The translations under genes were made by a program, and so were the position numbers. 64,000 nucleotides of DNA from Haliea sp. (GTDB lineage: Bacteria > Pseudomonadota > Gammaproteobacteria > Pseudomonadales > Halieaceae), in assembly GCA_002862465.1 (NCBI GenBank), contig PKDD01000137.1, positions 1 to 64,000 on the forward strand, written 5' to 3'. Each line of letters begins with the position of its first letter. Within the stretch, counting starts at the first letter, position 1. The notes beneath the pieces were generated by a model, which worked only from the letters and a program-made list of their open reading frames with translations, had not been told where the DNA came from and did not search any database. This document shows, one piece after another, positions 39,015 through 47,972 of the stretch.

Positions 39015-41774
39015 ATGGACTACATTATTGGACAACGTTGGGTGAGTCATGCCGACCCCCAGCTAGGGCTTGGAATTATCGTAGATATCGAAGGGCGTCG
39101 CGTTACCCTCGCCTTCCCTGCCGTAGAAGAGGAACGCACTTACGCTATCGAAAATGCTCCTCTCACAAGACTGCGCTTCAAAGTTGGAGACCATATATCT
39201 AGCGTTGAGCAGGTCGAATTGCTAGTAACAAACGTTTTAGAGCACAACGGACTCTTAGTCTATGTCGGCACAGACCACCACGAACAGCAGTTGACAATAT
39301 CCGAACTGGAGCTTAACGCATTTATTCAGTTGACCACGCCACAACAGCGTTTGCTCAACGGGCATTTTGACAAGCACAGCGAATTTGCACTGCGCTTCGC
39401 AACCTTTATGCATTTGGATAACCTACAACGCTCAGCAGTGCGAGGCCTGATGGGCTCCCGAACAAATCTTTTACCACACCAGATTTATATCGCTAATGAG
39501 GTAGGACAAAGGCATGCCCCACGAGTGCTGCTGGCGGACGAAGTAGGCCTTGGAAAAACGATTGAGGCGGGGATGATCATACAGCAGCAAATGCTGACGG
39601 GACGTGCCTCCAGAATTCTCATATTGGTGCCACCAAGCCTATTGCATCAGTGGCTCGTGGAAATGCTGCGCCGTTTCAATTTACATTTTGCTCTTTTCGA
39701 CGCTGAGCGTTTGGCTGCAATCGCCGAGGGCAATCCCTTCGAGACAGAACAGTTGGCGCTCAGCACTCTCGAACTACTTAACTCGCAGCCTACATTAAGA
39801 ACCGCGGCGCTAGCTTCAGACTGGGATCTTGTTGTTATTGACGAAGCTCATCATCTGCAATGGGAACAGGATACACCCAACGATAACTATGCATTTGTTG
39901 AAACGCTAGCATTACAAACTAAGGGTTTATTATTACTCACGGCCACACCTGAACAAACTGGACACGCCAGTCATTTCGCGCGCCTTCGTTTGCTAGACCC
40001 CTCACGCTTTCATGATTTTCAAAGGTTCAAGGACGAGGAACAACAGTATCTTAAATGGAGTGAACTCGCCGACGCACTAGAAGCAGGCAAAGTCTTTAGT
40101 GATCTTCCCCTAGGGTTGGACGCTAAGACGCCCTCTGGCATCATCGAACAAATACTGGATCGACATGGTACAGGGCGGGTCTTATTCAGAAATACTCGCG
40201 CTGCCATTAAAGGCTTCTCGCAACGGATACTGCACCAATACCCGCTGCAGTCACCAGAGGAATACGAGCATGCTCAGGTTGATCTGAAGGAACGACTTTA
40301 TCCCGAAACGCCCTACCTCGACGACATCTGGCTTGCATTCGACCCACGAGTAGCCTGGCTAGAAACAATGCTTAAACATCTTCGCCCTGCCAAAGTTTTG
40401 GTCATCTGTGCGCACGCTGCAACTGCGGTTGCACTAGAACATCATTTGCACCTGCGCGCGGGCATTCGATCCTCAGCCTTTTATGAGGGCCTATCAATCA
40501 TTGAACGGGACCGTGCCGCGGCCTACTTCGCTGATGAGGTTAACGGTGCACAGACGCTTGTTTGCTCAGAAATTGGCAGTGAAGGACGCAACTTTCAGTT
40601 TTCCCACCATCTGATATTGTTTGACCTACCAATGAATCCAGACCTGCTCGAACAGCGCATTGGGCGCCTAGACCGGATCGGACAACAGTGCGACATAGAC
40701 ATTCACGTGCCGTACCTAGCGCATACTGCCCAGCAGTCACTGTTCGAATGGTATGATCAAGGCCTCAATCTATTTCGCGACAGCTGCTCTGCAGGATATA
40801 TGATTTTTTGCATGTTCCAGGATCGCCTTCTATCAGAGTTAGACCAGCGTACTTCGGATTTCGACATACTGCTGCAAGATAGCGCAGCTTTTACTGCAGA
40901 AACACGACAGGAGTTACGCGACGGTCGCGATAAATTACTGGAACGCAACTCATGTAAACCCGAAATCGCTGACAAACTAATTAATCAAATTGTTGCTATG
41001 GAAGCCAATAATACGCTGGAGCCTTATCTCGAATCTTTATGTGAAACCTTCGGGGTCGAACAGGAGTTCCACTCTGAACAAACACTTATATTACGGCCCT
41101 CTGAGAATATGCTCATCGGTCATTTTCCAGAACTCAAAGAAGACGGCATGACTGTCACTTTTAATCGCCAAAAGGCGCTTATACGCGAGGATCTGGAATT
41201 CCTTACATGGGAACACCCGATGATACTCGGGGCGATGGACATCGTGCAGTCAACTGAAATAGGCAATGCCGCACTCGGCACTATTAAATTAAAGGGCGTA
41301 GCTCCTGGCACCATGCTGTTGGAAGTGCTCTACACCATTAATTGCGTTGCTCCCAGAACGCTTCAACTTGAGCGATTTTTACCCCTTCATCCCATACGTT
41401 TGCTTGTCGATGCCCGCGGAAAAGACCTCTCAGACCTGGTGCCACATGAACGTCTCAATCAACTTATTGAGAAGGTAAAGAAATCTACCGGCTTGGCTAT
41501 TATCAAACAGGTCTATGCAGACGTGGAGGCCAAAATGTCGCTTGCGTCAGCGCAAGCTGAGGGAATACTACAAGACATACGCATCGATGCTGAAGCAAGT
41601 ATGCGTATCGACTTAGGAGCAGAATTAGACAGACTAAACGCCTTACAAATAGTAAATCCATCAATTCGTCAGGACGAGCTCGATCACCTAGCTTATCGCA
41701 TAGAAGAGTGCGCCACTCACATTAAACACGCCAATTTGCAGTTGCAGGCGCTGCGCTTAATTATCACCACTTAG
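39015..41774 (+). CDS. rapA: RNA polymerase-associated ATPase RapA
   Basis: SWI/SNF-family ATPase that recycles stalled RNA polymerase. It is 919 residues from ATG 39015; the TTG directly before it is not needed. The N-terminal Tudor-like part starts IIGQRWVSHADPQLGLG. Walker A is ADEVGLGKTIEAG, the DEAH box is VVIDEAHHLQWE and helicase motif VI is QRIGRLDRIGQQ. The C-terminal RapA-specific region follows. Length and order match E. coli RapA. Confidence 0.96.
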   Translation: MDYIIGQRWVSHADPQLGLGIIVDIEGRRVTLAFPAVEEERTYAIENAPLTRLRFKVGDHISSVEQVELLVTNVLEHNGLLVYVGTDHHEQQLTISELELNAFIQLTTPQQRLLNGHFDKHSEFALRFATFMHLDNLQRSAVRGLMGSRTNLLPHQIYIANEVGQRHAPRVLLADEVGLGKTIEAGMIIQQQMLTGRASRILILVPPSLLHQWLVEMLRRFNLHFALFDAERLAAIAEGNPFETEQLALSTLELLNSQPTLRTAALASDWDLVVIDEAHHLQWEQDTPNDNYAFVETLALQTKGLLLLTATPEQTGHASHFARLRLLDPSRFHDFQRFKDEEQQYLKWSELADALEAGKVFSDLPLGLDAKTPSGIIEQILDRHGTGRVLFRNTRAAIKGFSQRILHQYPLQSPEEYEHAQVDLKERLYPETPYLDDIWLAFDPRVAWLETMLKHLRPAKVLVICAHAATAVALEHHLHLRAGIRSSAFYEGLSIIERDRAAAYFADEVNGAQTLVCSEIGSEGRNFQFSHHLILFDLPMNPDLLEQRIGRLDRIGQQCDIDIHVPYLAHTAQQSLFEWYDQGLNLFRDSCSAGYMIFCMFQDRLLSELDQRTSDFDILLQDSAAFTAETRQELRDGRDKLLERNSCKPEIADKLINQIVAMEANNTLEPYLESLCETFGVEQEFHSEQTLILRPSENMLIGHFPELKEDGMTVTFNRQKALIREDLEFLTWEHPMILGAMDIVQSTEIGNAALGTIKLKGVAPGTMLLEVLYTINCVAPRTLQLERFLPLHPIRLLVDARGKDLSDLVPHERLNQLIEKVKKSTGLAIIKQVYADVEAKMSLASAQAEGILQDIRIDAEASMRIDLGAELDRLNALQIVNPSIRQDELDHLAYRIEECATHIKHANLQLQALRLIITT

Positions 41775-41919
41775 ACAGCAAGCACGCAGGCGCAGCACCC
41801 GCTTTAGGGATCAACACATCTATTCTCCGATCGAGAAGTTCCTAGTAACGAGTCGCGCGAGCGTCTTCCTAACCCGCAGGCGTCTGGCGGTGGTTAGCTA
41901 AAGCAATTTCAGGAGCACA

Positions 41920-42000
41920 ATGTCACAAAATCCCAAAAGAGATTTTGCATCGCCGCAAGCAAAGCATGGCTTCACAACCGAGGGGCCCTTGGGAAGCTAG
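41920..42000 (+). CDS. Possible 26-residue small protein
   Basis: A very short frame with an excellent ribosome-binding site (AGGAG, four bases before ATG). It begins MSQNPKRDFASPQ and stops at TAG 41998. It lies in the rapA-P450 gap and runs toward the P450 gene. No family is recognised. It could also be the start of a gene lost by deletion. Confidence 0.3.
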   Translation: MSQNPKRDFASPQAKHGFTTEGPLGS

Positions 42001-42029
42001 AGCCGCCGGCGTAGTAAGTTACTCGCGGG

Positions 42030-43298
42030 TCAGGCCGCCGCTTCTGCAGACTTCACCTCTGGGTCGAAGGTAATGTGCATACGCTTAATGCCATTTACGA
42101 GGTTTGAACGAGTGTAGGCAACATCACCTACCAACTTAGGGTTACGCAAGCGAGGAATGATTTCCTCGAACATAACACGCATCTCTAGTCGAGCAAGGTG
42201 GGTACCTAAACAGAAATGCTGTCCGATACCAAACGACCGATGTTGGTTGTAAAGATCTGGCATACGCTCGGCACGACGTACGTCAAACTGCATCGCATCA
42301 GCACCAAAAATAGTCTCATCATGATTAACCGCATGATAATGCATGATGACTTTGTCACCTTTTTTTATCATCTTACCTGCAACCTCAGTGTCTTCAAGAC
42401 ACTGGCGACGCATTAGAGTGAAAGCCGTGTTATAACGCAGCATTTCCTCACATGCACCCGGTATCTTATCGGGATTATCTACCAAATATTGCAACTGCTC
42501 AGGGTTTTCCATCAACAAGCGCATGCCCTGTGTTGTTATCGTGCGGGTGGACTCGTTGCCAGCTGCAATCAACATCAGGAAAAACCAAACAAACTCATCG
42601 TCACTCAAACCATCGTCTTTTCCATTGCCATCAATTAACGCACCAATAATATCTTTCTTGGGTTCAGTTTTATGCTGCTCCGCCAACTTCATAGCGTATT
42701 CAATAACTTTAAAAGAAGCTGCCTCGGCTTCTTCCTGGCCTGCGGACATTTCTGGATCCTGATTGAACATCATCTTGTTAGTCCACTCGAAAAAGTCCTT
42801 GCGGTCTTCTGCTGGGATACCGCAGAGTTCAAGAATAGCCAGCAACGGCAATTCTGCTGCTACTTCCTCTACAAACTCGCACTCGCCACGACTTGCAACC
42901 GCGTCGACTATGTTGCGCGCGTGCTGCCGAAAGCTGGGTTCATACGATTCAACAGCACCCGGAGTAAATGTTGCTCGCACAATCTTGCGCGACTTCATCT
43001 GCTTCGGTGGATCCTGATTAATGGTCATATTGCGCTGAATCAGATTCATATCATCTTCTGAATACTCCTCTGCCAATGCGGAGCGAGCCTCACTGGAGAA
43101 AAGTTTAGGGCGCTTAGAAATGAAATCAATTTCATCCCGACCGGTTATCAGCCAGTAAGGCACACCTTGGTAAGAACCATCCATATAGTGAATCGGACCG
43201 GAGGCACGAATTTCAGCCAGCGTATCGTAAGGCATACCATCAACATACGTTTCGGGGTCGATCAAATTTGGGAACTCTGCGAATGGGCACTGACTCAT
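42030..43298 (-). CDS. Cytochrome P450
   Basis: A 422-residue soluble P450. The heme segment FGIGQHFCLGTHLAR has Cys363, the I-helix is AAGNEST (acid and Ser/Thr pair) and ExxR lies in EEMLRYN. Its pattern, including NQDPPKQMKSRKIVRATFTP and NHDETIFGADAMQFDVRRAE, resembles the actinobacterial and marine sterol or terpene P450s (the CYP125/CYP142 group). The exact family needs alignment. There is no redox partner nearby. prpE lies upstream on the same strand. Confidence 0.93.
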   Translation of the reverse strand: MSQCPFAEFPNLIDPETYVDGMPYDTLAEIRASGPIHYMDGSYQGVPYWLITGRDEIDFISKRPKLFSSEARSALAEEYSEDDMNLIQRNMTINQDPPKQMKSRKIVRATFTPGAVESYEPSFRQHARNIVDAVASRGECEFVEEVAAELPLLAILELCGIPAEDRKDFFEWTNKMMFNQDPEMSAGQEEAEAASFKVIEYAMKLAEQHKTEPKKDIIGALIDGNGKDDGLSDDEFVWFFLMLIAAGNESTRTITTQGMRLLMENPEQLQYLVDNPDKIPGACEEMLRYNTAFTLMRRQCLEDTEVAGKMIKKGDKVIMHYHAVNHDETIFGADAMQFDVRRAERMPDLYNQHRSFGIGQHFCLGTHLARLEMRVMFEEIIPRLRNPKLVGDVAYTRSNLVNGIKRMHITFDPEVKSAEAAA

Positions 43299-43500
43299 AG
43301 CTACTTACTCCTGTGTCACAACTCAACTTTAACCTATAGACTACTAGGCATTAGTTTGGGTGTCAACACTTGAACGTTCTATCCGCCCACTCAGCTATTT
43401 CAGAATGCGCATGCTTTTAAAACGGCAATTGCGACTCATACAGACCTCGGAACACTTGCCATGACGACTGCCCGCCCAGTGCTGGCCGTCGCTATCATAG

Positions 43501-45390
43501 TTAACATGAACGCGGGCCGCTCGAAGACGGTTTATCGGACGGGTAGCCCATTTGTTTTAATGCAATAGCCACCTCGTCGAGAACAGCAGCGTCATCAATC
43601 GTGGCTGGCATGTTCCAATCGCTCCCATCAGCTATTTTGCGCAGCGTTCCGCGAAGTAGTTTGCCAGAACGAGTCTTAGGTAGACGGTCTACAATAGTAC
43701 AGAGCTTAAAAGCCGCGACGGGGCCCATCCTGTCGCGAACCAATTTAACGGTCCGAGCGATGATTGCGGCATGTGGTGTGGTAACCCCACTATTTAGCAC
43801 TAATAATCCAAGTGGGACCTGACCTTTGACCGCATCAGCGACGCCGATTACGGCGCACTCACCGACATCCTCATCATCGAATAAAATCTCTTCCATTGCC
43901 CCGGTGGATAATCGATGTCCTGCAACATTGATTACATCATCCGTTCTTGACATCACAAATATATAGCCCGCTTCATCAATATAGCCGGCATCCCCAGTTT
44001 CATAGTACCCAGGGAACTTGCTGAAATACGCTTCTGCAAAACGTTCTGGAGCATTCCACAGATTGATAAAAGTACCGGGAGGCAGAGGCATCTTAAGTAC
44101 CAACGCCCCAATATCACCTGTTGCAACTGCGTTTCCATCCTTCCCCAATACCCGCACCTCATAGCCGGGTACGGGCCGAGCGGGCGAGCCTGCAACGATC
44201 GGCAATTGCTCAATGCCGAGGCAATTAGAGCACACAGGCCAACCTGTTTCAGTCTGCCACCAATGGTCTATTACGGGCACCTGCAACTTGGCCTGTGCCC
44301 ACTCCAAGGTATGGGGATCACAACGTTCACCGGCAAGAAACAAAGCTCGAAAATTCGATAGATCGTATTCTGCTAGATGCTCACCCAGTGGATCTTCCTT
44401 TTTAATCGCTCGAAATGCAGTAGGCGCGGTGAACAGCACGCTAACCCTATACTCTTCAATCACTCGCCAATAGGCGCCAGGATCAGGCGTCCCCACTGGC
44501 TTTCCCTCATACATCAGTGCGGTGCAGCCCGCGAATAGTGGCCCGTAGACAATATAGGAGTGACCCACCACCCAGCCGACATCAGACGCGGCCCAGTAGA
44601 CGTCTCCGGGGGACACGTCATAGATAGCCTTCATAGTCCACTTCAGTGCTACGGTACTTCCACCAGTGTCACGAACCACGCCTTTAGGCTGACCAGTGGT
44701 ACCTGAGGTATAGAGGATATAAAGGGGCTCATTCGCTCCAACTGGCACACATGAGACCGGCTCGGCCTGCTTCATAACTTGCAACCAATCTAAGTCACGC
44801 CCCTCAATTATCTCAGCAGCGAGCATCGGCCGCTGCAAGATAATGCAGTAATCAGGCTTATGCTGAGCGAGCTCGATGGCATGATCTAACAGCGGTTTGT
44901 AAGCCACCAGATGAGACGGCTCAACCCCACAACTTGCGGCTACGATCACTAAAGGTGTCGCATCATCGATACGTTGCGCTAGTTCATTGCTGGCAAATCC
45001 ACCAAATACCACAGAATGAATGGCGCCTATGCGCGCGCATGCAAGCATTGCAATGGCGGCCTCGGGCACCATCGGCATATAAATCACTACGCGATCACCT
45101 TTGGCGACGCCTCGGGCCATCAGCGCACCAGCAAACAGCGCAACCTCGGCCAATAATTGCGCATACGTATATTGCCGCTTAGTGCCAGTGACCGGGCTAT
45201 CGTAAATTAGCGCAGCCTGGCCTCCTCTGCCCTGCTCCACTTGGAGGTCCAGAGCGTTATAGCATGCATTAGTCACGCCGTCTGGAAACCACCGATTAAA
45301 AGGCGCACGTGAACTGTCCAATAGAATATCCGGCTTTTTGTACCAGTAAATATCCTTCGCGGCCTCCTGCCATAAATCAATATTGTCCAT
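43501..45390 (-). CDS. prpE: Propionyl-CoA synthetase (PrpE/Acs-type)
   Basis: Adenylate-forming ligase that converts propionate, and also acetate, to acyl-CoA via an acyl-AMP. ATG 45390 is preferred over the upstream in-frame start because AAAGGAGAGG precedes it; this gives 629 residues. The ATP loop is LYTSGTTGQPKGVV, and WWQTETGWP and the C-terminal catalytic Lys in KTRSGKLLRGTLRK are present. The early PFNRWFPDG and the PTAFRAIKKEDP segment fit PrpE better than Acs. Propionate arises from odd-chain or sterol side-chain degradation, which fits the neighbours. Confidence 0.92.
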   Translation of the reverse strand: MDNIDLWQEAAKDIYWYKKPDILLDSSRAPFNRWFPDGVTNACYNALDLQVEQGRGGQAALIYDSPVTGTKRQYTYAQLLAEVALFAGALMARGVAKGDRVVIYMPMVPEAAIAMLACARIGAIHSVVFGGFASNELAQRIDDATPLVIVAASCGVEPSHLVAYKPLLDHAIELAQHKPDYCIILQRPMLAAEIIEGRDLDWLQVMKQAEPVSCVPVGANEPLYILYTSGTTGQPKGVVRDTGGSTVALKWTMKAIYDVSPGDVYWAASDVGWVVGHSYIVYGPLFAGCTALMYEGKPVGTPDPGAYWRVIEEYRVSVLFTAPTAFRAIKKEDPLGEHLAEYDLSNFRALFLAGERCDPHTLEWAQAKLQVPVIDHWWQTETGWPVCSNCLGIEQLPIVAGSPARPVPGYEVRVLGKDGNAVATGDIGALVLKMPLPPGTFINLWNAPERFAEAYFSKFPGYYETGDAGYIDEAGYIFVMSRTDDVINVAGHRLSTGAMEEILFDDEDVGECAVIGVADAVKGQVPLGLLVLNSGVTTPHAAIIARTVKLVRDRMGPVAAFKLCTIVDRLPKTRSGKLLRGTLRKIADGSDWNMPATIDDAAVLDEVAIALKQMGYPSDKPSSSGPRSC

Positions 45391-45562
45391 CTTCGTTTTC
45401 CTCTCCTTTACCCCAGTGATCAGCAAGCCTCCACGATAAGGCCACAACAAACTGGCCTAATAATAATCGAAGAATAGGTAATCCCCGCTTCCATCATAAA
45501 CCTCTGCTCTATAATGTGCTTGGCCATGATTCAGAACATAGCCTACACTATGCCCACTAACC

Positions 45563-46849
45563 ATGAGTGAGACTTTAACAATGGAAGCGCTTGACCCACT
45601 AGCCGATGCCCTGCTCAGGGCTGATCTCGACCCATACAGCCTGCCGCTGGCTAAAATTCAAGTCGCAAATCCCTTTCTATTCGCTCGCGACACGCATCAT
45701 GATTGGTTCAAACGCTTACGCGACGAAGCACCAGTGCATTATTGTGCGGACAGCTTTTTCGGTCCGTATTGGTCGATCACCCGATACGCAGATATTGTCA
45801 CCGTAGATACCTCGCACAATCTTTTCTCGTCAGAGCCAGCTATCACTATCGGAGACACAGAGAACACGTTTCCACTGCCCATGTTTATTGCCATGGACCG
45901 TCCGAAGCATGATGAACAACGCAGAGTCGTTAGCCCGGTCACTGGTGCAGAGAATTTGCGTTACTTCGAGCCCATCATCCGCGAAAGAACCATCGACGTG
46001 CTTGACCAGTTGCCTATTGGCAAGTCTTTCGATTGGGTAGAGCGTGTCTCAGTAGAACTGACCACCCGCATGCTTGCGACCTTGTTCGATTTTCCATTTG
46101 AACAGCGCCACAAACTGACCCGCTGGTCAGATGTCGCGACTGCTATTCCCGGAATGGGTGTCATCGACACGGAAGAGCAGCGCCATCGGGAACTGCTCGG
46201 CTGTCTGGAGTACTTTACTGGACTGTGGAATGAGCGTATCCATACACCACCGAAAAATGACCTTATTTCAATGCTGGCCCATGGCGAGGCAACCCGCAAT
46301 ATGGCGCCGATGGAGTATCTAGGAAATCTTGTCTTACTGATTGTCGGTGGCAACGACACCACGCGGAGCACAATGACGGCTAGCGCTCTTGCGCTGCATC
46401 AAAATGCACTTCAATTCAAAAAACTGGTCGCGCGTCCAGAACTCATTGACTCTATGGTCGCAGAGACTATCCGCTGGCAAACGCCTTTGGCGCATATGCG
46501 TCGCATCTGCAAAGAAGATACCGAACTGGGCGGACAACTCATTAAAGCAGGCGACAAAGTCATTATGTGGTATGTCTCAGGCAATCGAGACGAGCGCTTT
46601 ATGGAAAATCCAGACGCCTTTATCATTGATCGCCCAGATGTGCGCCGCCACCTGTCCTTTGGCTTTGGCATCCATCGCTGCATGGGCAATCGGCTAGCCG
46701 AACTGCAGTTACGTATCTTATGGGAGGAAATTCTGCTGCGCTTTGAACGTATTGAAGTGGTGGGAGAGGCGCAACGTACCGTATCGTCTTTCGTGCATGG
46801 ATTCACTGCCATGCCGGTGACATTGCATCCCCTGAAACAAGCCCGCTAA
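45563..46849 (+). CDS. Cytochrome P450, CYP153-like alkane/fatty acid hydroxylase
   Basis: A 428-residue P450 whose segments match the CYP153 pattern closely: PFLFARDTHHDWFKRLRDE, FGPYWSITRYAD, LTTRMLATLFDFPFEQR and IVGGNDTTR in the I-helix. MWYVSGNRDERF and FGFGIHRCMGNRLAE with Cys373 also match. CYP153 enzymes hydroxylate the terminal carbon of alkanes and fatty acids. They need a ferredoxin and a reductase, which are not seen here although many CYP153 genes sit beside them. It is divergent from prpE over 172 bases. Confidence 0.93.
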   Translation: MSETLTMEALDPLADALLRADLDPYSLPLAKIQVANPFLFARDTHHDWFKRLRDEAPVHYCADSFFGPYWSITRYADIVTVDTSHNLFSSEPAITIGDTENTFPLPMFIAMDRPKHDEQRRVVSPVTGAENLRYFEPIIRERTIDVLDQLPIGKSFDWVERVSVELTTRMLATLFDFPFEQRHKLTRWSDVATAIPGMGVIDTEEQRHRELLGCLEYFTGLWNERIHTPPKNDLISMLAHGEATRNMAPMEYLGNLVLLIVGGNDTTRSTMTASALALHQNALQFKKLVARPELIDSMVAETIRWQTPLAHMRRICKEDTELGGQLIKAGDKVIMWYVSGNRDERFMENPDAFIIDRPDVRRHLSFGFGIHRCMGNRLAELQLRILWEEILLRFERIEVVGEAQRTVSSFVHGFTAMPVTLHPLKQAR

Positions 46850-46914
46850 GCAAAACATATGTAGCAGGCAGTTTGCCGAGGCCGACTTCTAAAACCCCGG
46901 CGCCTGCACATGGC

Positions 46915-47790
46915 TTACAACTGGGGGATTTCTGCCTGATCAATAGGCAATTCCGTGCGTCCAATACGTGCCGCGCGCTCGTGCAATGTGACCTCTGCCT
47001 CCTCAACCCGGATCATAATCACAAAGCGTTTTTCCAGAATGCCTTGCAAACAATAACGGGCAAGCTCATCTAGATCCTGAAACTCCAACGCCCAACCCGC
47101 TTTTTCAGCGGCCACCTTGAAATCCTCAACGGTTGGCACCGGGTCATAAGGCTTCTCTCTTGCCAAGTCCTTGGGACGATTGCGGTCAGTCGTCCAGATT
47201 CCAGTATCGAGTAATCCGCCTGATGGATAGAAAATCGAAGCGGAAAGATTGGTACCCTCGCTTTGCAGCTGGGCCTCAAGACACTCCGTAATGCAAGACA
47301 CTGCGGCCTTACTGGAGGCATACACAGACTGATAGGGCAAAGGCGAAACACCGCCATCCCCAGACGAAGTATTAATCACGTGCCCCTCTTCACCTGAGGC
47401 AATCATACGTGGGACAAAAGCCTGTATGCCATGAACAACTCCGTGCACGTTAACGCCATGAACCCACTTCCAATCGTTCTCCGTCGTTTCCCATACGTTG
47501 GCGGAGGGGGCAGCAACGCCAGCATTGTTAAACAACAGATGGCAGGCACCATACGTATCATATACCGTGTCAGCCAGTGCATTCAGCGAATTAGAACTGG
47601 ACACATCGGTAACGACGGTCAGCAATTCACCACTGCCCGAAAATTCTTCCGACACTCGATCAAGCGCCTTCTGCTCGACATCACCTATTACAACTTTGGC
47701 GCCTGCTGCCAGTAACTCCTTCACCAGTGAGCGACCAATACCGCTGGCACCACCGGTGACGACTGCAACTTTTCCAGTAAAATCCTGCAT
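46915..47790 (-). CDS. Short-chain dehydrogenase/reductase
   Basis: A 291-residue classical SDR. The cofactor loop is TGGASGIGRS; IGDVE after beta-2 points to NAD. NNAGV, a catalytic Ser in NTSSGDG and YASSK with the catalytic Tyr-Lys are present. The C-terminal 60 residues extend past the usual fold. It lies convergent to the CYP153-like gene, 65 bases away, and could oxidise its alcohol product, but that link is positional. The ATG is at 47790. It is divergent from the glycolate oxidase operon. Confidence 0.9.
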   Translation of the reverse strand: MQDFTGKVAVVTGGASGIGRSLVKELLAAGAKVVIGDVEQKALDRVSEEFSGSGELLTVVTDVSSSNSLNALADTVYDTYGACHLLFNNAGVAAPSANVWETTENDWKWVHGVNVHGVVHGIQAFVPRMIASGEEGHVINTSSGDGGVSPLPYQSVYASSKAAVSCITECLEAQLQSEGTNLSASIFYPSGGLLDTGIWTTDRNRPKDLAREKPYDPVPTVEDFKVAAEKAGWALEFQDLDELARYCLQGILEKRFVIMIRVEEAEVTLHERAARIGRTELPIDQAEIPQL

Positions 47791-47972
47791 TTATAAACTC
47801 CTCCCATTAACTGAAGATCTTTTATGCCATAGTTTGCAGCGCGACTCCAGCGCCAACGGATAGAGGAGTAAACCGTTTGCCGCTTTATGTAGAGGAGCAG
47901 ATAAAGTAAAATAAAAATCTTACGCAGCGGCTCGACGTTCGCGCAAAGCTGCACTATCTGGAGAATCGCTTT

